Shown: positions 1 through 7,517, counted from the first letter of the stretch. The stretch is DNA of 10,371 nucleotides from Rickettsiales bacterium (GCA_947508155.1 CANNRM010000006.1:1-10371); one strand, 5' to 3'. The notes: generated by a model from the letters alone, not told the origin. Numbers and translations are program-made.

Positions 1-1095
1 AGATGAAGGGGTATCGTCACCAAATTCTTTCTTCAATTCTTCAACCATTTCCTTCTGCTTCTTGGTCAATGACTTCGGAATCTCAACAAAAGCATGCACA
101 TACATATCACCCTTGGATGTAGAACGAACCTTTGACATACCCTTATCTCTAATCCTAAATTTATCACCACTTTGAGTTCCAGCAGGAATTTTCAAATTAA
201 TAGCACCACCATCAATAGTTGGCACCTCAACCTCTCCACCCAAAATTGCAGTAGTGACAGAAATCGGCAGACGGCAATGTAAATCCGCACCTTCATTTCT
301 GAATAATGCATGAGTACTAACCGATACGAAGATGTACAAGTCACCATTATGACCACCGCGCATACCAGCCTCGCCTTCACCGGCAAGCCTAATACGTGTA
401 CCATTTTCAACACCAGCAGGAATATTTACCTGCAATGTTTTCTTATCATTCACTCTACCGTGAGAATGACATTTCTTACATGGGTTTTTGATTATTTTTC
501 CTTGGCCCTGGCACGCAGGACAAGCTTGTTCTATAACGAAGAAACCTTGCTGCATACGCACTGCACCCTGACCATGACATGTAGTGCAAACATCCACCTG
601 CCCACCATCAGCGCTGCCACTTCCACTACATCCATCACAAGCTACCATTGTAGAGAAACTGATCTTTTTATCAGTCCCTTGATATGCTTCTTCTAATGTA
701 ATGCTAATATCATATTTTAGATCGGAACCACGAACTTTCTGGGATTGTGGACCTTGTCTTTGTTGACCACCCATAAAGTCACTGAAGAAATCACCAAATA
801 CATCATTGAAATTACCAGCTTGATGCCCACCACCGCCTCTGTGATGACCCCCTCCGCCACGGCCGCCATTTTCAAAAGCTGCATGGCCAAAACGATCATA
901 AGCAGCGCGTTTTTGTTGATCTTTTAGGATCTCATATGCTTCACTAGCTTCTTTAAATTTCTTTTCAGACTCTGCGTTTCCAGCATTCATATCCGGATGA
1001 TGCTCTTTAGCAAGATTGCGATATGCTTTCTTGATCTCATCATCGGATGCACCTTTTTGCAGGCCTAATATTTCATAATAATCACGTTTCGACAT
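1..1095 (-). CDS. dnaJ: DnaJ (Hsp40) co-chaperone, 3' end beyond window
   Basis: Co-chaperone that delivers unfolded clients to DnaK and stimulates its ATPase in the cytosol. I translated 365 codons from ATG 1095 with no stop before the window edge; since DnaJ is usually 370-385 residues, only the last few to about 20 are missing. Seen in order: a J domain (residues 1-70) starting [11 protein letters not shown] with the HPD motif in KEHHPDMN; a Gly/Phe-rich stretch with [15 protein letters not shown]; a zinc-binding region with four cysteine motifs ([32 protein letters not shown]); then the C-terminal substrate-binding beta domains ([20 protein letters not shown]). The fourth zinc motif has Ser in place of the usual first Gly; both cysteines are intact. 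The start is supported by AAGGAA (1104-1109 on the plus strand as ttcctt) 8 nt upstream. It lies downstream of dnaK in the classic dnaK-dnaJ order. Confidence 0.97.
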   Translation of the reverse strand, partial: MSKRDYYEILGLQKGASDDEIKKAYRNLAKEHHPDMNAGNAESEKKFKEASEAYEILKDQQKRAAYDRFGHAAFENGGRGGGGHHRGGGGHQAGNFNDVFGDFFSDFMGGQQRQGPQSQKVRGSDLKYDISITLEEAYQGTDKKISFSTMVACDGCSGSGSADGGQVDVCTTCHGQGAVRMQQGFFVIEQACPACQGQGKIIKNPCKKCHSHGRVNDKKTLQVNIPAGVENGTRIRLAGEGEAGMRGGHNGDLYIFVSVSTHALFRNEGADLHCRLPISVTTAILGGEVEVPTIDGGAINLKIPAGTQSGDKFRIRDKGMSKVRSTSKGDMYVHAFVEIPKSLTKKQKEMVEELKKEFGDDTPSS

Positions 1096-1103
1096 TGTTT
1101 GGG

Positions 1104-1109
1104 TTCCTT
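1104..1109 (-). promoter_or_regulatory. dnaJ ribosome binding site
   Basis: The minus strand reads AAGGAA followed by 8 nt and ATG. It fixes the dnaJ start and shows that dnaJ has its own translation signal downstream of the intergenic palindrome, so it need not rely on coupling to dnaK. Confidence 0.75.
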
Positions 1110-1145
1110 AAATGGGGGCGTGTGTAGAGAGTTTGTTCTGGCCAA

Positions 1146-1271
1146 CGTCATCCTCGAGGCTGCTGAAAGCAGAGCTCGGGGACCTCAGGACGCAAAAGGA
1201 GAGCTCGATCTAGCATTACTCTTGCAGCCCGAGATCCCCGAGCTTTTGCTACGCAAAACTCGAGGATGACG
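1146..1271. repeat. 126-bp palindromic element between dnaK and dnaJ (family D)
   Basis: An imperfect inverted repeat bounded by CGTCATCCTCGAG at the left and its exact complement at the right. The arms align without gaps for about 50 bp, sharing the 13-bp end and AGCTCGGGGA. Between these shared blocks each arm holds its own small hairpin of different sequence: CTGCT-gaa-AGCAG at 1160-1172 and TTTTGC-tac-GCAAAA at 1244-1258. No T-run follows, so it is not a standard intrinsic terminator. CGTCATCC-type palindromes are familiar as dispersed intergenic elements in alphaproteobacterial genomes. Here it sits 23 nt after the dnaK stop and would be transcribed into the dnaK-dnaJ message, where it could affect processing, stability or read-through. 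Confidence 0.85.
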
Positions 1272-1294
1272 ATCGCCTCAATGACGAACCACTA

Positions 1295-3217
1295 CTACTC
1301 CTTCTTGCTCAAATCCTCATACTCAGCATCAACAGTCTTACCATCATCAGCACTTCCAGCGTCAGTAGCTTCTGCAGGCGCACCTTCTTGGCTAGAAGCT
1401 TTATACATCGCCTCACCTAACTTCATTGCAGTTTGCGACAATGCATCTGTTTTTGTTTTGATTTCAGTAGCATCCTCAGATTCCAAAGATGATTTCAGAT
1501 CAGCAATAGAATCCTCTATAGCTTTACGTTCATCGGCAGAAATCTTATCGCCATGCTCTTTCATGCTTTTTTCCGTAGAATAAATCAAAGAATCAGCGTG
1601 GTTTTTTGCTTCGATAAGCGCTTTACGCTCCTTATCTCCAGCGGCATGATGTTCAGCTTCTTTCACCATTTTCTCAATATCAGCTTCTGTCAAACCACCA
1701 GAAGCCTGGATCGTAACTTTCTGTTCTTTGCCACTTGCTTTATCTTTCGCAGATACATGGACTATACCATTCGCATCAATATCGAAAGTAACTTCGATTT
1801 GAGGAGTACCGCGCTGAGCAGGAGGAATACCATCTAGATTAAACTGCCCTAGCATCTTATTATCTACCGCCATTTCGCGTTCACCTTGGAACACACGAAT
1901 AGTAACAGCATGTTGATTATCCTCAGCGGTTGAGAAAGTTTGACTCTTTTTAGTTGGAATTGTTGTATTACGATCGATCAGACGAGTAAATACCCCACCC
2001 AAAGTCTCAATACCCAATGAAAGCGGCGTAACATCCAAAAGAAGTACATCTTTCACATCGCCCTTCAGCACACCAGCTTGAATCGCAGCACCAAGCGCCA
2101 CAACTTCATCCTGATTCACACCACGGTGAGGCTCACGACCAAAGAAATCCTTCACTACATCAATAACTTTAGGCATTCTTGTCATACCACCAACAAGCAC
2201 CACTTCGTCAATATCGCTAGCTTTTAGACCAGCATCTTTCAAAGCTTTTTTACATGGATCAATGGTATTTTTGATTAAGTCATCAACTAAAGACTCCAAT
2301 TTCGCTCTTGTAAGCTTGATGTTCAAATGCTTAGGACCAGTTGCATCGGCAGTAATATATGGCAGATTAATATCTGATTGTGTAGTTGAAGAAAGCTCCT
2401 TTTTAGCTTTTTCAGCAGCTTCTTTCAATCTTTGAAGCGCCAATGGATCATTCTTTAGATTAATTCCTGATTCTTTTTTGAATTCATCGATTAGGTAATC
2501 CAAAATTCTTGTATCGAAATCTTCACCACCAAGGAATGTATCACCATTTGTAGATTTTACTTCGAAAACACCATCACCAATCTCAAGAATAGATACGTCG
2601 AATGTGCCGCCACCAAGGTCATATACAGCAATTGTTTTTGTCCCATGCTTATCAAAACCATAAGCAAGAGCTGCAGCTGTTGGCTCGTTGATAATACGAA
2701 GAACCTCAAGTCCAGCAATACGACCAGCATCTTTTGTTGCTTGACGTTGAGCATCGTTGAAATAAGCAGGAACTGTGATAACAGCTTGAGTTACTTTCTT
2801 ACCCAAATAATTTTCAGCTGTTTCTTTCATTTTTTGTAGGATATAAGCACTTATTTGACTTGGGGAATATTTTTGCCCCTTAACTTCCACCCATGCATCT
2901 TTATTATCTGCACTTACGATCTTATATGGCACTAGATCTTGATCTTTTTTTACCATAGGATCAGAAAATGCACGACCCATAAGTCTTTTAATGGCATATA
3001 ATGTATTTTCTGGGTTAGTAACTGATTGTCTCTTAGCAGGGTCGCCGATAAGGGTCTCATCACCATCACCTTGCAAGAAAGCAACGATAGATGGAGTAGT
3101 ATTAATACCCTCTGCATTTGGAATCACTTTCGGATTCTTACCTTCCATAACTGCAACGCATGAATTTGTAGTACCTAGATCGATACCAATGATTTCGCCT
3201 TTAATTTCATCTGACAT
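1295..3217 (-). CDS. dnaK: DnaK (Hsp70) chaperone
   Basis: ATP-driven cytosolic chaperone for folding and stress recovery; 640 residues from ATG 3217 (E. coli DnaK has 638). Seen: the phosphate-1 motif [11 protein letters not shown] near residue 10, [30 protein letters not shown], the phosphate-2 motif [10 protein letters not shown] (about 200-209), the adenosine motif [11 protein letters not shown], the interdomain linker [15 protein letters not shown], the beta-sandwich substrate domain with QGERE, a helical lid, and an acidic tail [11 protein letters not shown] close to the usual DnaK C-terminus. The frame is open further upstream to 3253 but lacks a good start there. ATG 3217 has AGAGGA 6 nt upstream and gives the standard MSDE...IGIDLG N-terminus. 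It is divergent from a secreted protease and upstream of dnaJ; a heat-shock-like promoter precedes it. Confidence 0.98.
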   Translation of the reverse strand: MSDEIKGEIIGIDLGTTNSCVAVMEGKNPKVIPNAEGINTTPSIVAFLQGDGDETLIGDPAKRQSVTNPENTLYAIKRLMGRAFSDPMVKKDQDLVPYKIVSADNKDAWVEVKGQKYSPSQISAYILQKMKETAENYLGKKVTQAVITVPAYFNDAQRQATKDAGRIAGLEVLRIINEPTAAALAYGFDKHGTKTIAVYDLGGGTFDVSILEIGDGVFEVKSTNGDTFLGGEDFDTRILDYLIDEFKKESGINLKNDPLALQRLKEAAEKAKKELSSTTQSDINLPYITADATGPKHLNIKLTRAKLESLVDDLIKNTIDPCKKALKDAGLKASDIDEVVLVGGMTRMPKVIDVVKDFFGREPHRGVNQDEVVALGAAIQAGVLKGDVKDVLLLDVTPLSLGIETLGGVFTRLIDRNTTIPTKKSQTFSTAEDNQHAVTIRVFQGEREMAVDNKMLGQFNLDGIPPAQRGTPQIEVTFDIDANGIVHVSAKDKASGKEQKVTIQASGGLTEADIEKMVKEAEHHAAGDKERKALIEAKNHADSLIYSTEKSMKEHGDKISADERKAIEDSIADLKSSLESEDATEIKTKTDALSQTAMKLGEAMYKASSQEGAPAEATDAGSADDGKTVDAEYEDLSKKE

Positions 3218-3237
3218 AATTTTCCTCTTTAATAAAG

Positions 3238-3266
3238 TTGTGTCCTTGTTCACAGTTTGATATAGT
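3238..3266 (+). promoter_or_regulatory. Candidate sigma-70-type promoter of the protease gene
   Basis: TTGTGT (3238-3243), a 17-nt spacer and TATAGT (3261-3266). The -10 box matches consensus at 5 of 6 positions; the -35 box matches only in TTG. Transcription would start near 3273, giving a leader of about 24 nt before ATG 3297. The -10 overlaps that of the divergent dnaK promoter on the other strand. Confidence 0.45.
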
Positions 3267-3288
3267 AACTCAAATATTTTTTTACAAG
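3259..3288 (-). promoter_or_regulatory. Candidate heat-shock (RpoH-type) promoter of dnaK
   Basis: On the minus strand CTTG (plus-strand caag 3285-3288) is followed by an 18-nt spacer and ACTATAT. This is close to the alphaproteobacterial RpoH pattern CTTG-N17/18-CYTATNT, with one mismatch at the first base of the -10. The same bases also read as a sigma-70-like TTGTAA-N17-TATATC, so both holoenzymes might use it. The start would be near 3251, leaving a leader of about 34 nt with AGAGGA before dnaK. No CIRCE (HrcA) operator is visible. Assignment is from pattern only. Confidence 0.5.
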
Positions 3289-3296
3289 AGGTGGAG

Positions 3297-4766
3297 ATGA
3301 ATTTTTTTTCAAGAGTTTTAATTATAATTGCTGTAATAATTCCATTTGGAGCATTTGCCGAGGATATAAAACCCGAAATATTAGAAAAGACTAGAAAAGC
3401 AATCGTTTCTATCGATTCTCGAATCTCTGTTTCTGCTTATAACGCAACTGGGAACATGAAAGGAACTGGATTTATAGCAGACAAAAAGGCTGGCCTCCTC
3501 GTAACAAACGCACATGTGGCTGTACCGGCTAGCGTAGGCAGTTATTTCGTAACCTTCTCTAACGGCAAGCAAACCGAAGCCAAAGTTCTCTATTGCGATA
3601 CATGGCAAGATTACGCAATTATGCGGGTTGATCCAAAAGAAGTACCACTAGACGCAACGGAGGTTGTATTCAGCAAAGAAGAAGCTAAGCAGAATCAAAA
3701 TGTATTTATCATCGGCAATAACGAAGCACAAGATTTTTCATTCCATACTGGCTATCTGTCAAACCTATATGACATAAACGGCTCCATGCCACAACAAACT
3801 TATGTAGTTAACTTAAACGCACGTGGTGGATCTAGCGGCTCTCCACTACTGAATGTCAAAGGCGAAGCGATAGGGCTGAATTATGGAGGAAGCGACACTT
3901 ACGGCCTCTCACTGAAAGGCTCATACATAACACATGCATTGGATGCATTTAGAAAAAACGAACTTCCTTCTAGAAAACATATTGGCGTACTTACAGAGAT
4001 ATATTCACTGGATAAAGCAACAAACCACAGAGCATTTCCTAAAGATGTAATGGAAAATTATATCAAAACTTATCCAGATGCTCGCAATAAAGTTATCGCC
4101 GTGAAAAACGTACTTACCAACTCTCCAGCAGAAGCATTTTTATTCCCTGGGGATATAATCTGGCAAATTGATGGTATAGATGTAGCATCAGAGCTATTTA
4201 CACTAGATAATGCAATGAATATAGCTGGAGCTGAAAAAGTACAGCTGACCATTTACAGAGATGGACAAAAACTTGATGTGCATATTCCATTATATGATGT
4301 GAATAAATATCAGATTAAAGAACTTGTAGAATTCGCAGGAGCTACCATTTTTGAAGCTGATGATTTTGTTAGCGCTAAATCAGGCGCACCTTTGGGCGCA
4401 GTTTCTATTGTGAATATTCAGCAAGGCAGAGGAATGAGCGTCGTTCCACAGCTTCTAAAGCTTTCGGATAATAATCCAGCAACCTGGAGAATAAATATTA
4501 CAGCGCTTGATCGCCATCCCATTACAAACCTAAAATCACTCGTTGACGCACTTCCTAATGTAATGCCTAAAAAATTCATCACAATAAATTTTGTAAATTA
4601 TCAACCATATTTTGAATGGTTTAATGGTGTAATGAACACATCTCATAGCAACGCCGTGGTAGATGTCACATTGGATGCATTGGACGCGAAGCCACGCGTA
4701 ATGACATTTAGTAATGAAACAGGCGATTGGAACGTGGAGGAAGTGAAAGATAATAGTGGTAAATAG
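3297..4766 (+). CDS. Secreted HtrA/Deg-like serine protease with PDZ region
   Basis: Predicted envelope quality-control protease, 489 residues from ATG 3297. The frame can also be opened at GTG 3291, but ATG 3297 is preferred because AGAGG sits just upstream. A signal peptide is visible ([21 protein letters not shown], probable cleavage after AFA, before ED). The trypsin-like domain carries a complete triad: His in TNAHV (about 73), Asp in [10 protein letters not shown] (about 105) and Ser in GGSSGSPLL (about 180). A PDZ domain follows at about 226-333 ([20 protein letters not shown]), then a second C-terminal domain of about 150 residues starting near [12 protein letters not shown] that resembles the second PDZ-like domain of Deg9-type proteases more than DegP PDZ2. 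It is divergent from dnaK, which suggests stress-linked expression. A palindromic element starts at the base after its TAG. Family call is firm; the Deg9-like subclass is tentative. Confidence 0.88.
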   Translation: MNFFSRVLIIIAVIIPFGAFAEDIKPEILEKTRKAIVSIDSRISVSAYNATGNMKGTGFIADKKAGLLVTNAHVAVPASVGSYFVTFSNGKQTEAKVLYCDTWQDYAIMRVDPKEVPLDATEVVFSKEEAKQNQNVFIIGNNEAQDFSFHTGYLSNLYDINGSMPQQTYVVNLNARGGSSGSPLLNVKGEAIGLNYGGSDTYGLSLKGSYITHALDAFRKNELPSRKHIGVLTEIYSLDKATNHRAFPKDVMENYIKTYPDARNKVIAVKNVLTNSPAEAFLFPGDIIWQIDGIDVASELFTLDNAMNIAGAEKVQLTIYRDGQKLDVHIPLYDVNKYQIKELVEFAGATIFEADDFVSAKSGAPLGAVSIVNIQQGRGMSVVPQLLKLSDNNPATWRINITALDRHPITNLKSLVDALPNVMPKKFITINFVNYQPYFEWFNGVMNTSHSNAVVDVTLDALDAKPRVMTFSNETGDWNVEEVKDNSGK

Positions 4767-4900
4767 GTAATACCACTTCCGAAATTAACCGCGCAGATGA
4801 ATTTTCTTATGGTCTCGCTGTCCTCACGTATTAAGTATACGCTGCGGGAGCTCTCCACTCAAAATGCATCTGCGCAATTTAATTTGGGAAGTGGTATTAC
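4767..4900. repeat. 134-bp palindromic element after the protease gene (family A)
   Basis: Inverted repeat with termini GTAATACCACTTCC (4767-4780) and the exact complement GGAAGTGGTATTAC (4887-4900). The arms continue as imperfect complements through AAATTAA and GCGCAGATG. The centre holds TATTAAGTATA. It begins at the first base after the protease stop. A partial second copy begins at 7444, overlapping the gmk stop, so this is a dispersed family. It could act as a transcript-end hairpin, but no T-run follows. I do not recognise the family by name. Confidence 0.88.
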
Positions 4901-4920
4901 TGCACAAAACCTAAGATTAG

Positions 4921-4949
4921 ATGGCTACAACGCTTAAATTTGTAGCCAT
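4921..4949. promoter_or_regulatory. Perfect 10-bp stem hairpin upstream of the 229-aa gene
   Basis: ATGGCTACAA (4921-4930) pairs perfectly with TTGTAGCCAT (4940-4949) across a 9-nt loop. It lies between palindrome A and the next gene. No U-tract follows on either strand, so a rho-independent terminator is not well supported. It could be a weak terminator, an RNA 3' end or an operator. The right arm overlaps a possible -35 box (TTGTAG, 4940-4945). Confidence 0.55.
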
Positions 4950-4969
4950 GATATAATTGATGGTATAGT
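4940..4969 (+). promoter_or_regulatory. Candidate promoter of the 5000-6772 cluster
   Basis: TTGTAG (4940-4945), an 18-nt spacer and TATAGT (4964-4969) would start transcription near 4976. A perfect TATAAT (4952-4957) is also present but lacks a good -35 at the right distance. Either start gives a very short leader made mainly of the AGATATAAA inverted repeat before ATG 5000. Confidence 0.4.
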
Positions 4970-4973
4970 CTTA

Positions 4974-4998
4974 AGATATAAACCAATGATTTATATCT
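4974..4998. promoter_or_regulatory. Perfect 9-bp inverted repeat abutting the start codon
   Basis: AGATATAAA (4974-4982), 7-nt gap, TTTATATCT (4990-4998); ATG follows at 5000 after one base. It occupies the place where a Shine-Dalgarno sequence would be and none is seen. It may be a repressor operator overlapping the transcription start, or an RNA hairpin controlling initiation. Confidence 0.55.
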
Positions 4999-4999
4999 C

Positions 5000-5689
5000 A
5001 TGTCCACAGAAGCTAGCAATAAGGTATATCGTCAGAAACAAAATGCGACGAAACTAACTGCAGTTGCAAAAATTGCAGAAACCACATGGAATGTTGTTGG
5101 TGCTGCTGTCACAGGGAATGTAATTAGCGCAGTAGTAAGTGGCGTCCGTGGTGCAAAATCTACATATAATACAGTACGCAACTCTGATAACAAAAATTAT
5201 GCCGCTAGTCGAGTAATCTTACCAGCTCAAGTTGACCAAATGACACATGTACTTCAAGATGCCCTTGGAGAACAAAGCCCAATAATAGACGAAATAGCGC
5301 AGAAATTTACTACTAAGGATCTGGAGAGGTTTGATAAAAAACTACACGATAAAAAACTTACCACGCAGTATGTTCAAAATGAAGTAAATGCCAAAGCTCC
5401 TAAGCAATTTGAAAAAATACAATATGCCATACAGGATTTGCCAAAAGAAAAACAATATGAAGTCGCTTTATGTGTTACTGATCGTGGTAGAGCCGAGTTA
5501 TATGTAGCAGCTCTACATAAAGCAAAAGAAGTACGCAAAGCAAAAGAAGCATTCCATAAAAAAGAAGCTGGGACTCATACGGCTAGCGAGATAATTAAAC
5601 ATCTCAGCCAAGAGAGTCCAAGTCACCAAGCCATTCAGACTCCTCGCAATCCTTTTAAGAAAACTGCTCCAAAACAAAATACAAGGTGA
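5000..5689 (+). CDS. Unrecognised 229-aa basic protein with one hydrophobic Gly/Ala segment
   Basis: I do not recognise this family. The start at ATG 5000 is the only reasonable one: the next Met is near residue 81 and no upstream in-frame start fits. Visible features: a polar, basic N-terminus (1-27); a hydrophobic, Gly/Ala/Val-rich segment at about 28-52 (WNVVGAAVTGNVISAVVSGV) with small residues spaced like a glycine-zipper helix; a mixed charged middle; and a Lys-rich, probably helical region at about 170-190 (ALHKAKEVRKAKEAFHKKEAG) followed by a Ser/Pro/Gln/Lys-rich tail. There is no signal peptide. It ends 7 nt before the MscS-family gene, whose SD overlaps this gene's 3' end, so the two are very likely cotranscribed. 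Options include a membrane-associated partner of the channel or a secreted host-directed protein; neither is shown. The leader has a striking inverted repeat and no SD. Confidence 0.8.
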   Translation: MSTEASNKVYRQKQNATKLTAVAKIAETTWNVVGAAVTGNVISAVVSGVRGAKSTYNTVRNSDNKNYAASRVILPAQVDQMTHVLQDALGEQSPIIDEIAQKFTTKDLERFDKKLHDKKLTTQYVQNEVNAKAPKQFEKIQYAIQDLPKEKQYEVALCVTDRGRAELYVAALHKAKEVRKAKEAFHKKEAGTHTASEIIKHLSQESPSHQAIQTPRNPFKKTAPKQNTR

Positions 5690-5696
5690 TAAATCC

Positions 5697-6578
5697 ATGT
5701 CAAAAACAGAAGACTTAATAGAAGCCACACCAATTTACCAATATATAGGCAAAATTTGGCACTATCCTCTCTTCCAGATAGGGCAAAATCATCTTATTGT
5801 TGGCAATCTAATTCTTGCAATCGCGCTAACATGGTTAGGCCTTAAATATCGCAAAAAACTTTCAGCCAAAATTAGTGATTATATATATCATAAAAAACAT
5901 TATGACAAAGATACAGCTCACACGATCGAAAAGGTTGTATCATACTTCATTGTGATTATATATATAACACTCATACTAGAGATATCTCAAATACCTTTTA
6001 GCGCCTTCGCATTCCTTGGAGGGGCAGTTGCTTTGAGTATTGGTCTTGGCGCGCAGACGCTAATCAATAATTTCCTCAGCGGACTCATGGTGATGATCGA
6101 GAAATCTCTCAAAATAGGCGATGTAGTAGAGATAGACGGCGTTGTAGGAATCGTACATTCCATAGGAGCAAGATCTACACATATAAGAACAACATCAGGC
6201 GCGGACGTTGTAATTCCAAATAGTAATTTTGTGCAAAACATCTTCGTAAAGCTCAACACTCACAAAGATGCTATAAAACATAAAGCCGAACTGACAATCA
6301 ATGACGAAGGGTTAGATGCAAAGAAAATCAAACAAGATATTTTAGATGTAATGGAATCTGTGCCGCATGTGTTAAATAACCCAGAAGCAGAAATGTATTT
6401 GACAGATATAAAGAACCAGCGTTATAAGTATATAGTATATTTTTACACCAGCATCTCGCGCTACAACAAAATAGAATTTGTGCAGGATGAGATCAACAAT
6501 GCGCTCGTCACAAGATGGGGCAAAAACGACGTGGAGCTGATATATTTACGCGAAATGACACTTAAAAAGGATAAATAA
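5697..6578 (+). CDS. MscS-family small mechanosensitive channel
   Basis: Inner-membrane channel that opens under membrane tension to release solutes on osmotic downshock; 293 residues, close to the 286 of E. coli MscS. Predicted membrane segments at about 32-50, 78-97 and 102-134. The third is the pore-lining helix, rich in Gly and Ala (GGAVALSIGLGAQTLINNFLSGLMVM), followed by the typical KIGDVVEIDGVVGIVHSIGARSTHIR beta domain and the VVIPNSNFVQN motif (about 171-181). A soluble alpha/beta C-terminal domain completes it. AAGGTG (5683-5688) overlaps the upstream stop and lies 8 nt before ATG 5697, consistent with translational coupling. Its TAA overlaps the next ATG by one base. It is sister in arrangement to other three-TM MscS-like channels; ion selectivity cannot be read from sequence. 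Confidence 0.93.
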   Translation: MSKTEDLIEATPIYQYIGKIWHYPLFQIGQNHLIVGNLILAIALTWLGLKYRKKLSAKISDYIYHKKHYDKDTAHTIEKVVSYFIVIIYITLILEISQIPFSAFAFLGGAVALSIGLGAQTLINNFLSGLMVMIEKSLKIGDVVEIDGVVGIVHSIGARSTHIRTTSGADVVIPNSNFVQNIFVKLNTHKDAIKHKAELTINDEGLDAKKIKQDILDVMESVPHVLNNPEAEMYLTDIKNQRYKYIVYFYTSISRYNKIEFVQDEINNALVTRWGKNDVELIYLREMTLKKDK

Positions 6579-6772
6579 TGGCAAAAGAAATTGTACCACT
6601 AATCATGCTCGGCCTTACATTAGCAATATTAATAGGCGGCGTAGTGCTAATGATGTTTGGAAATAAATGGAATTTGAAATACAGCAATAAACTCATGTCC
6701 ATGCGTGTTGTAATGCAAGCACTCACTGTAATAGGTTTTGCCGTGCTATATTATGTACAAAAAAATCCTTGA
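6578..6772 (+). CDS. Small twin-transmembrane protein of the HIG1 family
   Basis: A 64-residue protein with two predicted membrane helices (about 6-28 and 44-61) joined by a basic loop. The loop and second helix start, YSNKLMSMRVVMQALTV (35-51), match the HIG1 (hypoxia-induced) domain pattern, in which a conserved Arg-x-x-x-Gln follows an N-K-L-M-type motif. In mitochondria HIG1 proteins (Rcf1/HIGD1A) associate with cytochrome c oxidase and respiratory supercomplexes; alphaproteobacterial homologues are common but poorly characterised. The ATG shares one base with the MscS-family stop (TAATG), and AAAGG lies about 7 nt upstream, so translation is probably coupled. The role alongside a mechanosensitive channel is unknown. 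Family call rests on motif and topology. Confidence 0.8.
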   Translation: MAKEIVPLIMLGLTLAILIGGVVLMMFGNKWNLKYSNKLMSMRVVMQALTVIGFAVLYYVQKNP

Positions 6773-6797
6773 TCTTTCCTACAAAATACCTTAAAAA
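6769..6797 (+). promoter_or_regulatory. Weak candidate promoter for gmk
   Basis: TTGATC (6769-6774), a 17-nt spacer and TAAAAA (6792-6797), overlapping the end of the HIG1-type gene. The -10 box is poor. Without it gmk would depend on read-through from the upstream cluster, which the 54-nt gap allows. Confidence 0.25.
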
Positions 6798-6826
6798 TGG
6801 CCCATGCAAAACATTAAGTAATTTTC

Positions 6827-7447
6827 ATGGCACATATTAAATCTGATGGAATACTATTTATCCTCTCGTCACCATCAGGTGCTGGTAAAACCACAATAGC
6901 GCGTGCTATCAATGCTCACGACCCAAATACCAAATTATCCATATCTTGTACTACACGACCTATACGCCCCGGAGAAGTACACGGCAAGGACTATCATTTT
7001 CTGGACCATGAAAGCTTCTTAAATATGGTCTCTGATGATAAATTTTTAGAATCAGCGATAATTTACGATCACTTATATGGCACACCCAAAGACCAGATTA
7101 TAGATCTCACCGATTCAGGGAAAGATGTTATCTTCGATATCGATTGGCAAGGAGCAAAGTCTATCAAGTCAAGTATGCCGAAGAACGTAGTGAGTATTTT
7201 CATTCTCCCCCCATCATTAGATATTCTAAAAAAACGTTTGGAATCACGCTCTTCCGACAACAAAGCGGAAATAGAAAAGCGCTTCAAAGAAGCAATACAT
7301 GAAATTTCACATTATGTGGATTATGATTTCGTTGTGATCAATGATAATCTAGATCAAGCAATTGAAGAAGTCCACAGCATCCTTAAATCCGAACGCTTAA
7401 GACGCACACGCAGAACTGGAGTAGTGCAGTTCATAGAGAACATGTAA
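6827..7447 (+). CDS. gmk: Guanylate kinase
   Basis: Phosphorylates GMP to GDP with ATP, an essential step in guanine nucleotide supply in the cytosol; 206 residues, against 207 in E. coli. Seen: the P-loop SSPSGAGKTT (14-23), the GMP-binding segment SCTTRPIRPGEVHGKDYHFL (40-59), the FDIDWQGA motif (103-110) and the lid with the ESRSSDNKAEIEKRF arginines (139-153). An in-frame TAA at 6815-6817 limits the start to ATG 6827. The SD is poor (at best TAAG about 9 nt upstream). Its TAA stop lies inside the first bases (GTAATACC) of a family A repeat, so the repeat supplies the stop codon and may have replaced the original 3' end. Confidence 0.97.
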   Translation: MAHIKSDGILFILSSPSGAGKTTIARAINAHDPNTKLSISCTTRPIRPGEVHGKDYHFLDHESFLNMVSDDKFLESAIIYDHLYGTPKDQIIDLTDSGKDVIFDIDWQGAKSIKSSMPKNVVSIFILPPSLDILKKRLESRSSDNKAEIEKRFKEAIHEISHYVDYDFVVINDNLDQAIEEVHSILKSERLRRTRRTGVVQFIENM

Positions 7448-7517
7448 TACCAAGTTCCGAAATTAACCGAACGAAAGCAATTTTGCGGAGCTAGCCTTTG
7501 CGCACCTATTAAGTATA
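7444..7517. repeat. Left half of a second family A palindromic element
   Basis: Starts GTAATACCA and contains TTCCGAAATTAACCG and CTATTAAGTATA, matching the left arm and centre of the 4767-4900 element in the same order and at similar spacing. The match breaks at 7517, exactly where the MITE-like element begins. A few bases resembling the lost right end (TTAATT...GGTATT) remain at 7735-7754. Confidence 0.75.

Noticed and set aside
310..927. Plus-strand open frames across the dnaJ region (128 and 60 residues)
   Set aside because: They are antisense shadows of dnaJ with no SD and unlikely composition; the dnaJ frame is unambiguous.
1266..1837. Plus-strand open frames opposite the 3' part of dnaK
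   Set aside because: Antisense shadows of a strongly conserved gene; no family features.
3218..3253. A 12-residue N-terminal extension of DnaK (start at 3253)
   Set aside because: No SD before it; ATG 3217 has AGAGGA at the right distance and gives the conserved N-terminus, and the extension would overlap the predicted leader and transcription start.
4921..4949. Rho-independent terminator after the protease gene
   Set aside because: The stem is good but no T-run follows on either strand, so I list it only as a hairpin.
5000..5728. Toxin-antitoxin pair or antisense gene at the 229-aa locus (antisense frame 5513-5728)
   Set aside because: The antisense frame has no SD and lies opposite Lys-rich codons that automatically give a Phe-rich frame; the sense gene is too long and shows no toxin motif.
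6791..6806. ATGG-C-CCAT mini-palindrome before gmk as an operator
   Set aside because: Only 4-bp arms; expected by chance.
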